The notes beneath the pieces were generated by a model that was given only the letters and a program-made list of their open reading frames with translations, ran no database searches and was not told the origin of the DNA. This document shows positions 20,407 to 30,577 of a DNA stretch of 30,577 nucleotides, one piece after another. This stretch comes from Bondarzewia mesenterica (lineage: Eukaryota > Basidiomycota > Agaricomycetes > Russulales > Bondarzewiaceae): assembly GCA_004802705.1 (NCBI GenBank), contig SGPL01000200.1, forward strand, positions 1-30,577, given 5' to 3'. Position 1 is the stretch's first letter, and every line of letters begins with the position of its first letter. The position numbers and the translations under genes were made by a program.

Positions 20407-21323
20407 TTAGAGTCTTGGGTGGCAGGTGTAGGAAGGAGTTCGTGGAATTTGAGCTCCTGTAGGCTCCTGTACAGGTCTGTACGACAGATGGCCGTGGCAA
20501 CATAAGGGATCCGGACATCGCTTCGACGATACGTCAAAATGCATAAGAGGGCACCTCATGTTCTCTGCACTACGAAGTCAAAAATGACAATCTCACTCAC
20601 CACGCTGCCAGAAGCATGGGACAGCCTCGGAGGAAACGAAATTCATGAGTCCGCTGCTTGAACGCCGTTCATTATCACCCCAGATTATGACTGGCTCCAT
20701 GAAAGCATTCACATCATATCCAGGACCCAGCCTGGTCCAAGATAATCAGGTTAATGCAAGCACAGTTACCTTCTTTGGGTACTTAGAGGGAGCAGGCAGA
20801 GCAATCGTCCAGAGTAGTCAAAGAACCGTGCGGCCTCGTCACCGACTCACAGAAGACACTCGTTTAATGTATGAGGGCAGTCGCATCTACTTGCAGATGC
20901 CCTACACAGTAGGTGTTCCGTGCATTTCAGCTTTATCGACCGTGTCAAAGGGTGCTGTAGCTCTGTGAATTCAGATCGGGGAAGCTGAGTGCTTCCAGGT
21001 TTTCATTGGGATAGATGCGGTATCATAGCGAACCATTTAATGCGTCTTAAAATGAAAACGTCTTTAATGAGACGTCTTTATTAAATTAATAAAAAGATCC
21101 TTGAACTCACTGCAAGTAGATACTGGTCGATATCGAATTGAAATGTCAAGTGATGAGGATCTTGCACGACTACCAAGTAAAGGACTCTGGGATAAGTAGA
21201 CGCGATCTCATGAATCTGGAGATGTGCGCGTCTGCCGAGCTTTGCCGCGGCTGGGACTGGCTGGGAGGCGCTGCATTTCAGCAACGACGTGGATCCCGCA
21301 GAGCGCAGTAGAGAGCCATCCAT
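20407..21323 (-). CDS. Weak candidate gene, unidentified
   Basis: Exons can be chained in phase with good donors (three GTGAGT): 21323 to about 21112, about 20965-20850 (after a CTACAG acceptor), optionally a 12-nt exon 20780-20769, then about 20722-20597, then an exon ending in TAA at 20409-20407. Segments look protein-like: YPRVLYLVVVQDPHHLTF, FDIDQYLLA, and GPGYDVNAFMEPVIIWGDNE. I recognise no family. The start codon lies only 6 bp from that of the divergent PQ-loop gene, which is suspicious, and a 107-codon plus-strand frame overlaps it. The ending is also uncertain, since another frame (LYRSLQELKFHELLPTPATQ) looks at least as good. Treat exon borders as approximate. Confidence 0.27.
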
Positions 21324-21329
21324 TCTTAC

Positions 21330-22441
21330 ATGTTTCCATCATGGCTATCTATTCTGGCCTCCATAGGCATGGCTGTTGGGCCGCCTTTGGTTTACGCTGA
21401 CCAGGCCGTGTCCATCATACGCAAAAAGTGAGTTCTCTCCGCGATTTCACTGGCAATGTAGGTTTACACTCGTATGTCAGAGATTCGACTGGCTTTTCTC
21501 GGGATATTTGTGCCGTACTGTAGGTTCTGGGACATTGATTTATTTAGGATGGCAGTCTTATGCGGAACACAGGTTATTCGCCAATATAACACGATGCTTC
21601 TTCTGGCTCGGAAACCAGTTCGAATTCGCTCTGCTGCTGCAATCCCTGCTTATGATTTTAGCACAGGTACGTTGACTGCGTATCAATGCCTTCGCACTTC
21701 CTCACACCCAATGCGGCTAGCTTGCTCTTCTGTATATCTGCATCCTCAATCGCCCACCGCACAGTCCTGAAAGCATCGGCACTTCTACTCGCCCGTTCTC
21801 CTTCTGGCAGTGGCCAACGTACACGCAGCACGTAGAGGTTCTGGCCGGTTATATGTAAGTGGAGAACTCTGCTTTTGTTGGAGTACTGCTCAGTTTGTTG
21901 TCCAGCGTCTGTCTCACCATTCTGACCCTCATATTCGGTCGCGTGGATCTATTCATCTCCATTCTGGGATACGTTGCGTTGGGATTGGAGAGCACGTTGC
22001 CAATCCCGCAGATGATCAGGTATTATCTCGTCTGTTTGGCTCGTCGTCTGGGCTGATTCATATCGCCATTCGTTGTAGTAACTTCAAACATAAAACTCTG
22101 TACGGGTTCCGAAGCTCCACTATGCTCGGATGGGTTGGAGGAGATTCGTTCAAGTCAGTTTTCTTTCGTCCTTTGGAAAATACGTAGAATCTGAACGGTG
22201 TCGTCATAGGACGGTGTACTTCTTCCTTCAGGGATCGCCTTTGCAGTTCAAAGTGTGCGCAATATTCCAATTGTCAATTGATTTTGGTAAGGGCACCAGT
22301 TGCCACACCGGGATAGTATGATACTCATGGTATTCTATAGTCATTGTTGCACAGCGTATTTTCTACGGTGCTGCTCCACCACACGCTGTTCTGGTGGAGG
22401 AAGATGATCTGGAGCAGGCATTGGCATTGACAGAGGAATAG
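21330..22441 (+). CDS. PQ-loop repeat membrane protein (SLC66A2/Any1 type)
   Basis: Seven-helix membrane protein of the PQ-loop family; fungal relatives act at Golgi/endosomal membranes, where yeast Any1/Cfs1 opposes phospholipid flippase defects. Eight exons (21330-21427, 21481-21519, 21573-21666, 21721-21854, 21894-22019, 22079-22153, 22210-22286, 22341-22441) join in phase to 247 aa. The first PQ-loop reads MAVGPPLVYADQ and is followed by DSTGFSRDICAVLLFANITR and FFWLGNQFEFALLLQSLLMI. The second repeat reads LESTLPIPQMISNFKHKTL, followed by GWVGGDSFKTVYFFLQGSPL. The C-terminal tail is acidic (LVEEDDLEQALALTEE-stop). Intron 21855-21893 is only 39 nt, chosen because it gives the continuous helix AGYILLSSVCLTILTLIFGR. 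The precise ortholog group is inferred. Confidence 0.9.
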
Positions 22442-22728
22442 GATTGTGGATCTAGAAATTCTGTATTAGTTGCTCATCCTGGGACATTATAAGCGCTGGG
22501 ATCTTCTCGCTGCTCAAATCACAGTCGTACAATTTTGAGAGAAACTCAAATATGCGAATGTAAAACGGAACACTCTCAGTGCTGTGAGGAGCTGGCAGTG
22601 GTAAACGCGTGGCGTAAACAAGCCCAAATTCAGCTCTCAGTTCGTTACCGCCCAAAGTTTCCTAGCCCACACCGTCTCCACCTGTATTCGCCGTTACACG
22701 GCTTTCACGACCTTTTCATTCTCTTGTC

Positions 22729-25700
22729 ATGGATCCTCTCAAACCCATCGCATTCTCGGAGCACTTACAGCTCTCCAGCTTGAACGTGCAGCCAGCCTCC
22801 ATTTCCTTCCAGGTCCGTTGCGCGTCTAACAACTGCTTTGCTGTCGGGAGATTCACTTCGTATTGCCCTATGTAGACACTGACACTAGAGTCCGACCATT
22901 TCATTTGCGTGCGGGAGAAAGTCAATGAACAGAACCAGGTTGTCATTATCGACCTCGCCGATGCCAACAATGTCATGCGCAGGCCTATCACGGCTGACTC
23001 GGCCATCATGCATCCCCAGAAAAAAAATATTGGCGTTGAAGTGTGAGTGTCGTGCTTCTCACTTATGCCGCCCAAATTTGAATGGAGGCTGGGATTATCT
23101 TGCATGCATACTGCCTTTTATGACGTACATCAGCTGCCCGGACACTTCAGATATTCAATATTGAGACGAAGCAGAAGGTCAAGTCGCACGTTAACAACGA
23201 GGACATTGTATTTTGGAAGTGGGTATCGGATACGACGGTTGGAATGGTCACAGATACTGCCGTCTACCACTGGACCATCGCGGACGCGACCTCACCTCCC
23301 CAGAAGATCTTCGACCGACATGCTACCCTCGCTGGCTGCCAGATCATCAACTACCGCGTCTCTGCCGACGAGAAGTGGATGGTTCTCATTGGCATCTCTG
23401 GCAACTCAACGAACCCGTCCGCGTTCAAGGTCAAGGGTTCAATGCAACTTTACAGCCGGGACCGGGGCGTCAGTCAGCCCATTGAAGGACATGCAGCTGC
23501 GTTTGCCGAAATTAAGTTAGAGGGACACCAGCATCCTACTAAGCTCTTTGCATTCTCGGTACGGACTGGGAACGGCGCCAAGGTATGTTCTCGGTACGTG
23601 TCCCGGTGCTCATTGACGTTCACACGCGTTGCAGCTCCATGTCGTGGAAATTGACCATCAAGCACCCGACCCCGTGTTCACGAAGAAGGCTGTCGACGTC
23701 TACTTCCCCCCTGAGGCCACTAATGATTTTCCAGTCGCCATGCAGGTGTCAAAGAAGCACGGCATCGTCTATCTAGCCACGAAGTATGGCTTCATCCATC
23801 TTTACGACCTCGAGTCCGGCGCGTGCATCTACATGAATCGGATTTCTGGCGAGACTATCTTCGTGACGTGCGAACACGAAGCGACGAACGGTATCCTCTG
23901 TATCAATAGGAAGGGTCAGGTCCTGAGTGTCAGCGTTGACGAGCAGACTCTCGTCCCGTACATCCTTCAGACGCTCAATAACACGGAACTCGCGTTCAAG
24001 CTGGCGAGCAGGGGCAACCTACCGGGCGCAGATGATCTTTACATTCAGCAATATCAACAGCTCTTCCAGAGTGGCCAATTTGGTGAGGCGGCTAAGGTTG
24101 CGGCCAATTCGCCACGGGTGATTTCCTACTTTCTTGTGATATTTATAGTAACTGATCCTGTCTTTTGCTCTCGTCTTCAGGGAATTTTACGGACAGCGCA
24201 GGTCATTGAGACGTTCAAGCAGGCGCCAGCAGCGCCTGGTGGATTGTCGCCCATCTTGCAATATTTCGGTATCCTTCTGGAGAAGGGTGAACTCAACCAC
24301 CTGGAGTCGGTCGAGCTGGCACGCCCGGTGTTGCAGCAAGGACGGAAACAATTGTTGGAGAAGTGGCTCAAGGAGAACAAAGTACGCTGCTCGAGCTCGT
24401 CCGATGTCTACAACTAACCTTATCAATGACGATGCGTCGTAGCTCACATGCAGCGAGGAGCTTGGTGACATTGTTCGTCTGCACGACATGACCTTGGCTT
24501 TGAGTGTCTACCTCCGCGCGAATGTTCCCAACAAGGTCATAGCATGCTTCGCTGAGACTGGGCAGACCGAGAAGATCCTGCTCTATGCGAAGAAGACGGG
24601 TTATACCCCCGACTACGTTAGTCTTCTTCAGCATATTATGCGCACGAATCCAGAGAAGGGCGCGGAGTTCGCGACGCAGCTCGCAAACGATGAGACTGGG
24701 CCGCTGATCGACGTAGAGCGGGTACGTATGCTGGGATTAGCTGGGTGAGAAAAGGAATTAAGCTGATTTCGTTATTATAGGTTGTGGACATTTTCATGTC
24801 TCAGAACATGATCCAGCCTGCTACGTCCTTCCTCTTGGATGCGCTCAAGGAGAACAAGCCGGAACAAGGACATCTTCAAACGCGTCTGTTGGAGATGAAC
24901 TTGATCCATGCACCTCAGGTCGCCGATGCCATCCTCGGAAACGAGATGTTCACCCACTACGATCGCCCGCGCATTGCTAACCTTTGCGAGAAGGCTGGCT
25001 TGTTGCAGAGGGTGCGCTCACTTTCCTCAGATGCATGAATGTTTCTCAATTCAAAATTTAGGCGTTGGAGCACTACGAGGATATCGCGGATATCAAGCGA
25101 GCTATCGTACACACAAATGTGTTAGCTCCAGAGGTGTGTTTTTGGTTTTTGTTGTCCCTTGTCTACAATGCTAAAGACCGCCTTTCAGTGGCTCGTCAAC
25201 TACTTCAGCCGTCTCACGACCGAGCAGTCAATGGCTTGCATGCAGGAGATGTTGCGTATCAATATCCGTCAGAATTTGCAGATGGTCGTGCAGATCGCGA
25301 CGAAATACTCGGACATTCTGGGTCCCGTGAAGCTCATCGAGATGTTCGAGTCATTCAAGAGCTTTGAGGGTGAGTGTCTCTATAATGCATGAAAAAGCAG
25401 GACTCATCATCCGATTAGGTTTGTACTACTACCTTGGCTCTATCGTCAACCTCAGCGAGGACCCGGAGGTGCACTTCAAGTATATCCAGGCTGCCACTCG
25501 TACCGGTCAAATCCGCGAAGTTGAGCGTATCTGTCGCGAGAGCAACTTCTATAACCCGGAGAAGGTCAAGAATTTCCTCAAGGAGGCCAAGCTCTCTGAC
25601 CAGCTTCCGCTCATTATCGTCTGCGACCGCTTCGATTTCGTCCATGACTTGGTCCTGTATCTCTACCAGAACGGCCTCACAAAGTTCATTGAGGTCTACG

Positions 25701-28700
25701 TCCAGCGTGTGAACTCGATTCGTACGCCACAGGTCATTGGTGGTCTTCTGGATGTTGACTGCGATGAGACGACTATCAAGGGTCTTTTGGCTTCTGTTAC
25801 CGGAAACTTTCCGATTGACGAGTTGGTGCACGAGGTCGAGCAGAGGAATAGGCTCAAGCTGATTTTGCCCTGGTTGGAAGCTCGCGTACAGTCTGGTAGC
25901 CAGGACCCAGCGATCTACAATGCTATGGCAAAGATCTTCATCGACAGCAACAACAACCCCGAACAATTTCTCAAGGAGAACAACGTGGGTTTGGGAATTC
26001 TGGTTGTCGGACCTCATGCTAACCCTACTCTTCCTTTAGCTCTATGAGCCATTGGTCGTCGGTAAATTCTGCGAGGCGCGCGACCCCTACCTGGCGTACA
26101 TCGCGTATGCCAAAGGATTCTGTGACGACGAGCTCATCGCTATCACAAATGAGAACTCCATGTTCAAGCAACAAGCGCGTTACCTGGTCAAGCGTCGTCA
26201 CCCCGAGTTGTGGGCGCAGGTGTTGTCCCCTGAAAGCACCCACCGCCGTCAGCTTATTGACCAGGTAAATAACGCTCGTTTGGATGGCTCGTTTGGTTTA
26301 AATTTCGGTGCCACTGACCCCTTACTATTGTAGGTCGTCGCGACCGCCATCCCAGAGTGTACAGACCCGGACGATGTTTCCATCACTGTCAAGGCATTCC
26401 TTTCTGCGGACCTGCTCATCGAGCTCATCGAACTCCTGGAGAAGATCATTATTGAGCCATCACCTTTCAGCGACAACCGTAACCTCCAGAATCTGTTGCT
26501 ACTCACCGCTATTCGTGCCGACAAGGGCAAGGTCGTCGGTTACATCAACAAGCTCCAGAATTACGACAGTGGTGAAATCGCCAAGATTGCGACTGATCAC
26601 AGTCTGTACGAGGAAGCGCTAACGATCTACAAGAAGTATGAGCAGCATGCCGAGGCTATCAATGTTCTCGTCGAGTACATCGTATCTATCGAACGCGGTC
26701 TCGACTACGCTAAGAAGGTCAACCGGCCTGAGGTTTGGAGCCGACTCGCTAAAGCTCAGCTCGACGGTTTGCGAGTGAAGGATGCTATCGGTGAGAAATG
26801 CCATTCCGCATGCGAAATTTGTCTATGCTCACCTGTTATTATGCTGGCCAGATTCCTACATCAAGGCTGAGGACCCTTCAAATTTCTTGGAGGTTATCGA
26901 AATTGCGAATCATGCTGGCAAGCACGACGACCTTGTCCGCTTCCTCCAGATGGCTCGTAAGACGTTGCGCGAGCCAAAAGTCGATACTGAGTTGGCGTAT
27001 GCCTACGCGAAGACGGACCGTCTCCATGATATGGAAGACTTCTTAAGTATGACTAACGTCGCAGATATCCTCGAGGTCGGAGAGAAATGTTTCGAAGACG
27101 AACTTTATCAGGCCGCGAAGCTTCTCTTCTCGAGCATTTCCAACTGGGCTCGCCTTGCAACAACGCTCATCTACCTCGGCGAGAACCAGGCCGCCGTTGA
27201 GAGTGCTCGCAAAGCTGGTAACACTCAGTACGTGAAAGTTTGCTCACTCTCTAGCGAGATGCTGACTATCAGTCTAGGGTCTGGAAGCAGGTGCATGCTG
27301 CCTGCTTGGAGAAATCCGAGTTCCGTCTGGTGCGTATAGCCAAAATTGATCCCAAAAATGCGGTACTGAGATTTCCGCCGTAGGCGCAAATCTGTGGTCT
27401 TAATATCATCGTCCACGCCGTGAGTGCAACTGCAGTTACTCCATCGTGTCGCATCCTTACACCCTGCTCTAGGAGGAACTTCCGGCTCTCATCAAAGGAT
27501 ACGAACGGAAGGGCCACTTCGACGAGATCTTGTCATTACTGGAGGCCGGTCTGAGTCTTGAGCGAGCGCACGTATGTCGCTTTCCAATATTTATGTCTTT
27601 GTAGTGTCACTAATTGTATCGTCTAGATGGGTATCTTCACTGATCTGTCCATCCTCTACAGCAAGTACAAGCCTGAGAAGTGTATGTATTTCCATCCATA
27701 TAATCACCACTATCTCCGAAAGCCAGACTCATATTCTTGCTAGTGATGGAACACCTGAAGCTGTTCGTCTCTCGCATCAATATTCCAAAGGTCATCAAGG
27801 CCGCCGAGAAGGCTCATCTTTGGCCAGAGCTCGTCCTACTCTATGTCAAATATGACGAATTTGACAATGCTGCTTTGGCTATGATTGAGCGGTCTGCGGA
27901 CGCATGGGAACATAACCAATTCAAGGATGTAGTTGTTCGGGTAGCAAATGTGGAAATGTACGTGCTCGTTTATTTTTGTTCTTAGGTTGCAGCTCAATAT
28001 ATCGTCGTCACCAGCTACTACAAAGCCCTGTCGTTCTACCTTCAGGAGCAGCCCACGCTGTTGACCGACCTCTTGACAGTCCTCATACCACGAATTGATC
28101 ACAGTCGTGTGGTCCGCATGTTCGGGCAGATTGATCATATTCCTCTCATCCGGTCGTATCTCATTGCCGTCCAGCACGTAAGCTGCTGTTTTTCTCTTAT
28201 ATTGTTTGCGATACTCAAACCAACGTACCGTGTGTAGTTGAACATTGAAGCCGTCAACGTTGCCTACAATGACTTGTTGGTGGAAGAAGAGGACTACAAG
28301 ACTCTCCGGGACTCGATCGACAGCTTCGATAACTTCGACAACATCGCCCTTGCAAGACAGTTAGAGCATCACGAATTACTGGAGTTCCGCCGGCTCGCTG
28401 CCCACTTGTACAAGGTTGATATCTACTCATCTGCAACCTGTGATAGTTGCTCATGCCATGTGATACAGAAAAACAGCCGATGGGAAGAGTCGATCTCATT
28501 ATCGAAGCAGGACAAGTTGTACAAGGATGCGATGGTAACGGCGGCAACGTCTGTGTCAGTAGAGGTGGCGGAGGAGCTGTTGTCTTACTTTGTCGACATT
28601 GGCAACAAAGAGTGCTTCGCAGCGCTGCTGTATATCTGCTTTGATCTCTTGCGCTCCGACGTTATCGAGGAGTTATCGTGGCAGCACGGGTTGAACGATT

Positions 28701-29172
28701 TCTATATGCCGTACAGAATCCAGAACCAGAGGACGTTGGTGGAAAAGGTACGTACTCTGGCTTATCACGGCGCTGACTGACGGCTGATGGGTATGTTTTA
28801 TCATTCGCAGCTTGCAGCGCTAGAGAAGGAGGTCAAGGACAGGTCGAAGAAGGACAGCCAAAAGGAGCAGCAGGAAGCGGAGGCTCCAATTATCAACCCT
28901 GCAAACCGCCTACTTCTGACGCAAGGGAACGGGTGAGTTCTCTTATCAGCTTTGATGGGTTTAGATAAAGTGGAACACACGCTGACTGTCCTCTATCTTG
29001 ACTTTGCCAGTTTTGTGGGCCAAGCCCCGCCGCCTATGATGAATGGCGCTGGTATGGGCGGCTTCGCACCTGTGAGTAGCCATTTTTGATCATGAATTGT
29101 GATTCACAATCGTTCTAACTTTTTAATTTTTTTTCGGTATCGTAGCAAATGACTCCTTTTGGCTCATACTGA
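22729..29172 (+). CDS. chc1: Clathrin heavy chain (one homopolymer frameshift)
   Basis: Leg of the clathrin triskelion, coating vesicles at the plasma membrane, trans-Golgi and endosomes. Twenty-four exons: 22729-22812, 22876-23042, 23134-23582, 23635-24117, 24181-24381, 24443-24721, 24781-25011, 25062-25133, 25189-25369, 25419-25984, 26040-26264, 26334-26790, 26852-27227, 27278-27329, 27384-27419, 27473-27571, 27627-27681, 27744-27957, 28015-28177, 28238-28414, 28469-28747, 28811-28932, 29011-29071, 29146-29172. They sum to 5056 nt, one base more than 1685 codons. The seven-bladed beta-propeller comes first ([35 protein letters not shown]), then the linker and CHC repeats (for example [20 protein letters not shown]), the trimerisation region ([16 protein letters not shown]) and a Gly/Met/Pro tail ending QMTPFGSY. 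All joins are in phase except within exon 2, where a run of 8 A (23020-23027) breaks the frame; 7 A would be in frame. Confidence 0.97.
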
Positions 29173-29742
29173 TGATGCTGATATTCGCGGAGCGGCGCTC
29201 GGGGACTTTCTACGTGTACAATTGGTCGCATAATGTCGCTACGCTTGCAACTACTTTTCTTATTTTTCGCGCACTCGTTGATTACTGTTTCTAATCGGAT
29301 TTGTTGTTTCTTCTTGTATCTNCGTCCTCGTGAGCNCCGTCACGTTCCGTCGAGTCATTCTCAGANTATGCTTTGAACAAGCACGAGTATAGATCATGAT
29401 CAGGGGCGTACGTAAAGAGAGTAGCAAGATAGAGCAAGATGTAAGGTATGTTTTATACATACAGAATCAGTACATTGCGGGAGTTGCATGGTGGATGGGG
29501 TGGGGANGGTGGGCGTGAGCATGTAGCTAGCATGTACATGGGGCAAGGAAGAGTAAATCAACAATGGAAGAGCGGGCGACGAAAACAAGACCACGATAGG
29601 AGTGATAAAAGTGGAACAAAAGTAACTAACAGTGAAGGTGGTTGGGCCAGTGGCATGGCCCGNAGGTATCACGGGTATCCGGAGTAAGTCCATCGTATCA
29701 ACGACAAAATCCGGTGAGAGCAAGAAAAAGAAGAAATAGGTG
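29173..29742. other. Convergent intergenic region with undetermined bases
   Basis: This 570-bp stretch separates the stop codons of clathrin heavy chain and the Rho3-type gene. It begins with a T-rich segment typical of a fungal 3' UTR and contains scattered N bases (29322, 29336, 29366, 29507, 29663). I see no gene. Confidence 0.5.
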
Positions 29743-30497
29743 CTACATNGTGACGCAACCTCCGCNCTTGCCACCAAANCCGCCGGCGCCTTTGGCNCGN
29801 GTTGTGAGCGAGACNCGTGCGGCTTCGTAAAACACTTCGGTGACGCCACGATTGTGTTTCGAACTGCATTCTGAATGCCCATTTGATAAGTCAGCCCAGA
29901 TCANGATTGAAGCAGGGTGCAGGTAGAGGGGACAGAAAGAGAAGCGGAGACGATGGACAGGGAAGCAGACGAGGAAAAGGCTGGGAATCAGAATCAGAAG
30001 GAACGGAGAGGGCGGGGAACGGAGATGGGNANGAACAACAGAGGGGCAGGGGAGAGAAGCGTACCAAGATACCGAGACGCCCGTATTCGACGTGCAACTG
30101 AGAGGCCTTCTTCGTATTGTACAGGGTGCATGCCGTACCGTGCGAGTCTCTCTTTGACGGCGCGGTCGTCTCGTAGGTCACATTTCAGCGCTGAGAAGTT
30201 ATGTACGGTGGGGCGAGAAGGNGGAATTGATTGCGTGAGGAGACAGAAAAACAGAGAGACAACGGCGAGTGCACACACCAACGAGGACAAGCTAAAAGAG
30301 GATTCGACAGGACGTGGGAATGAATTAGTGAGTAGTGGTGCGAATCAATCGACTAACTTTGACACCCGGGCAATATTCCAGAATTTCGTCTAGCCACTAA
30401 TTCGCACGTCGACTTTGGCTTGACGTACAGAGTGAAATAAACNNTNTGGCGGACGAACCTTGGATTCGACGTTTTCTAGAGATGTCGGATTGTCGAC
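29743..30497 (-). CDS. rho3: Rho-family GTPase, Rho3-like, 3' half (runs off the window)
   Basis: Prenylated small GTPase; Rho3 in fungi controls polarised exocytosis and actin cables. Five exons are visible, 30497-30459, 30396-30358, 30291-30279 (13 nt), 30190-30065 and 29870-29743, joined in phase. They encode VDNPTSLENVESK, WLDEILEYCPGVK, LVLVALKCDLRDD (the NKxD-equivalent KCDL), the Rho insert region (ERLARYGMHPVQYEEGL), ARRIRASRYLECSSKHNRGV (the G5 CSS/CSA motif), FYEAARVSLTTRAKG and a Gly-rich linker ending in the CAAX box CVTM, predicted farnesylated. N bases at 29749, 29767, 29797, 29800 and 29815 affect single codons. The first exons, with the P-loop and switch regions, lie beyond the N-rich right edge. 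Rho3 rather than Rho1/Cdc42 is judged from the insert and C-terminus. Confidence 0.88.
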
Positions 30498-30577
30498 CTG
30501 TGGAAAGCGCGTCAANCCGGTCAAACCNGNCAANCCACGAANTNTCANNNACNGNNNNGNANANNNTANCNANNNNT
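30498..30577. other. N-rich window end
   Basis: The last 60 bases contain more than twenty N bases and cannot be translated reliably. They should hold the intron and upstream exon of the Rho3-like gene. Confidence 0.9.

Noticed and set aside
20645..20968. 107-codon plus-strand open frame
   Set aside because: No recognisable motif and no splice context; it lies opposite the minus-strand exon chain. Kept only as a competing reading.
23020..23027. Programmed frameshift in clathrin
   Set aside because: No known family member uses one; a homopolymer miscount in a draft assembly is the simpler explanation.
29917..30393. 158-codon plus-strand frame at the right end
   Set aside because: It is antisense to the Rho3-like exons, which have clear GTPase motifs.

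Overview
The window is nuclear DNA from a filamentous basidiomycete, most likely an Agaricomycete. The evidence is a set of fungal housekeeping genes cut by many introns of about 50-65 nt with GT(R)NGT donors, together with fungus-only or typically fungal families: GDP-mannose transporter, DASH subunit, Rho3-type GTPase and 2-nitropropane dioxygenase. It is draft sequence, with scattered N bases, a 14-N run at 10452-10465 and N-rich sequence at the right end. Most exons are too short to appear as long open frames, so the gene models here were built by joining exons by eye at splice signals and checking phase and family similarity from memory. No search was run.

Layout. 1-1793: no recognisable gene. 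1794-2523 (-): spliceosomal SmB. 2837-4179 (+): nitronate monooxygenase. 5051-10116 (-): pyruvate carboxylase, 26 exons, 1193 aa. 10756-12389 (-): Golgi GDP-mannose transporter. 12808-13091 (-): Hsk3-like DASH/Dam1 subunit. 13275-14782 (+): an unidentified gene, probably split or damaged at its 5' end. 15586-15983 (+): a 111-residue protein I do not recognise. 16559-19524 (-): condensin kleisin Cnd2/Brn1/Barren. 20407-21323 (-): a weak candidate gene. 21330-22441 (+): PQ-loop membrane protein. 22729-29172 (+): clathrin heavy chain, 24 exons, with one homopolymer frameshift. 29743-30497 (-): 3' half of a Rho3-type GTPase running off the window.

The genes do not form a pathway or secondary-metabolite cluster. 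They cover splicing (SmB), anaplerosis (pyruvate carboxylase), Golgi mannosylation (transporter), chromosome segregation (Hsk3, condensin) and membrane traffic and polarity (PQ-loop protein, clathrin, Rho3).

The most unusual content is gene architecture. Pyruvate carboxylase requires a 5-nt exon and a 17-nt exon, the latter carrying the biotin-attachment lysine. Rho3 requires a 13-nt exon. Three introns are GC-AG rather than GT-AG, two of them in pyruvate carboxylase and one in condensin. The candidate genes at 13275-14782 and 20407-21323 are the places where something undescribed could lie.
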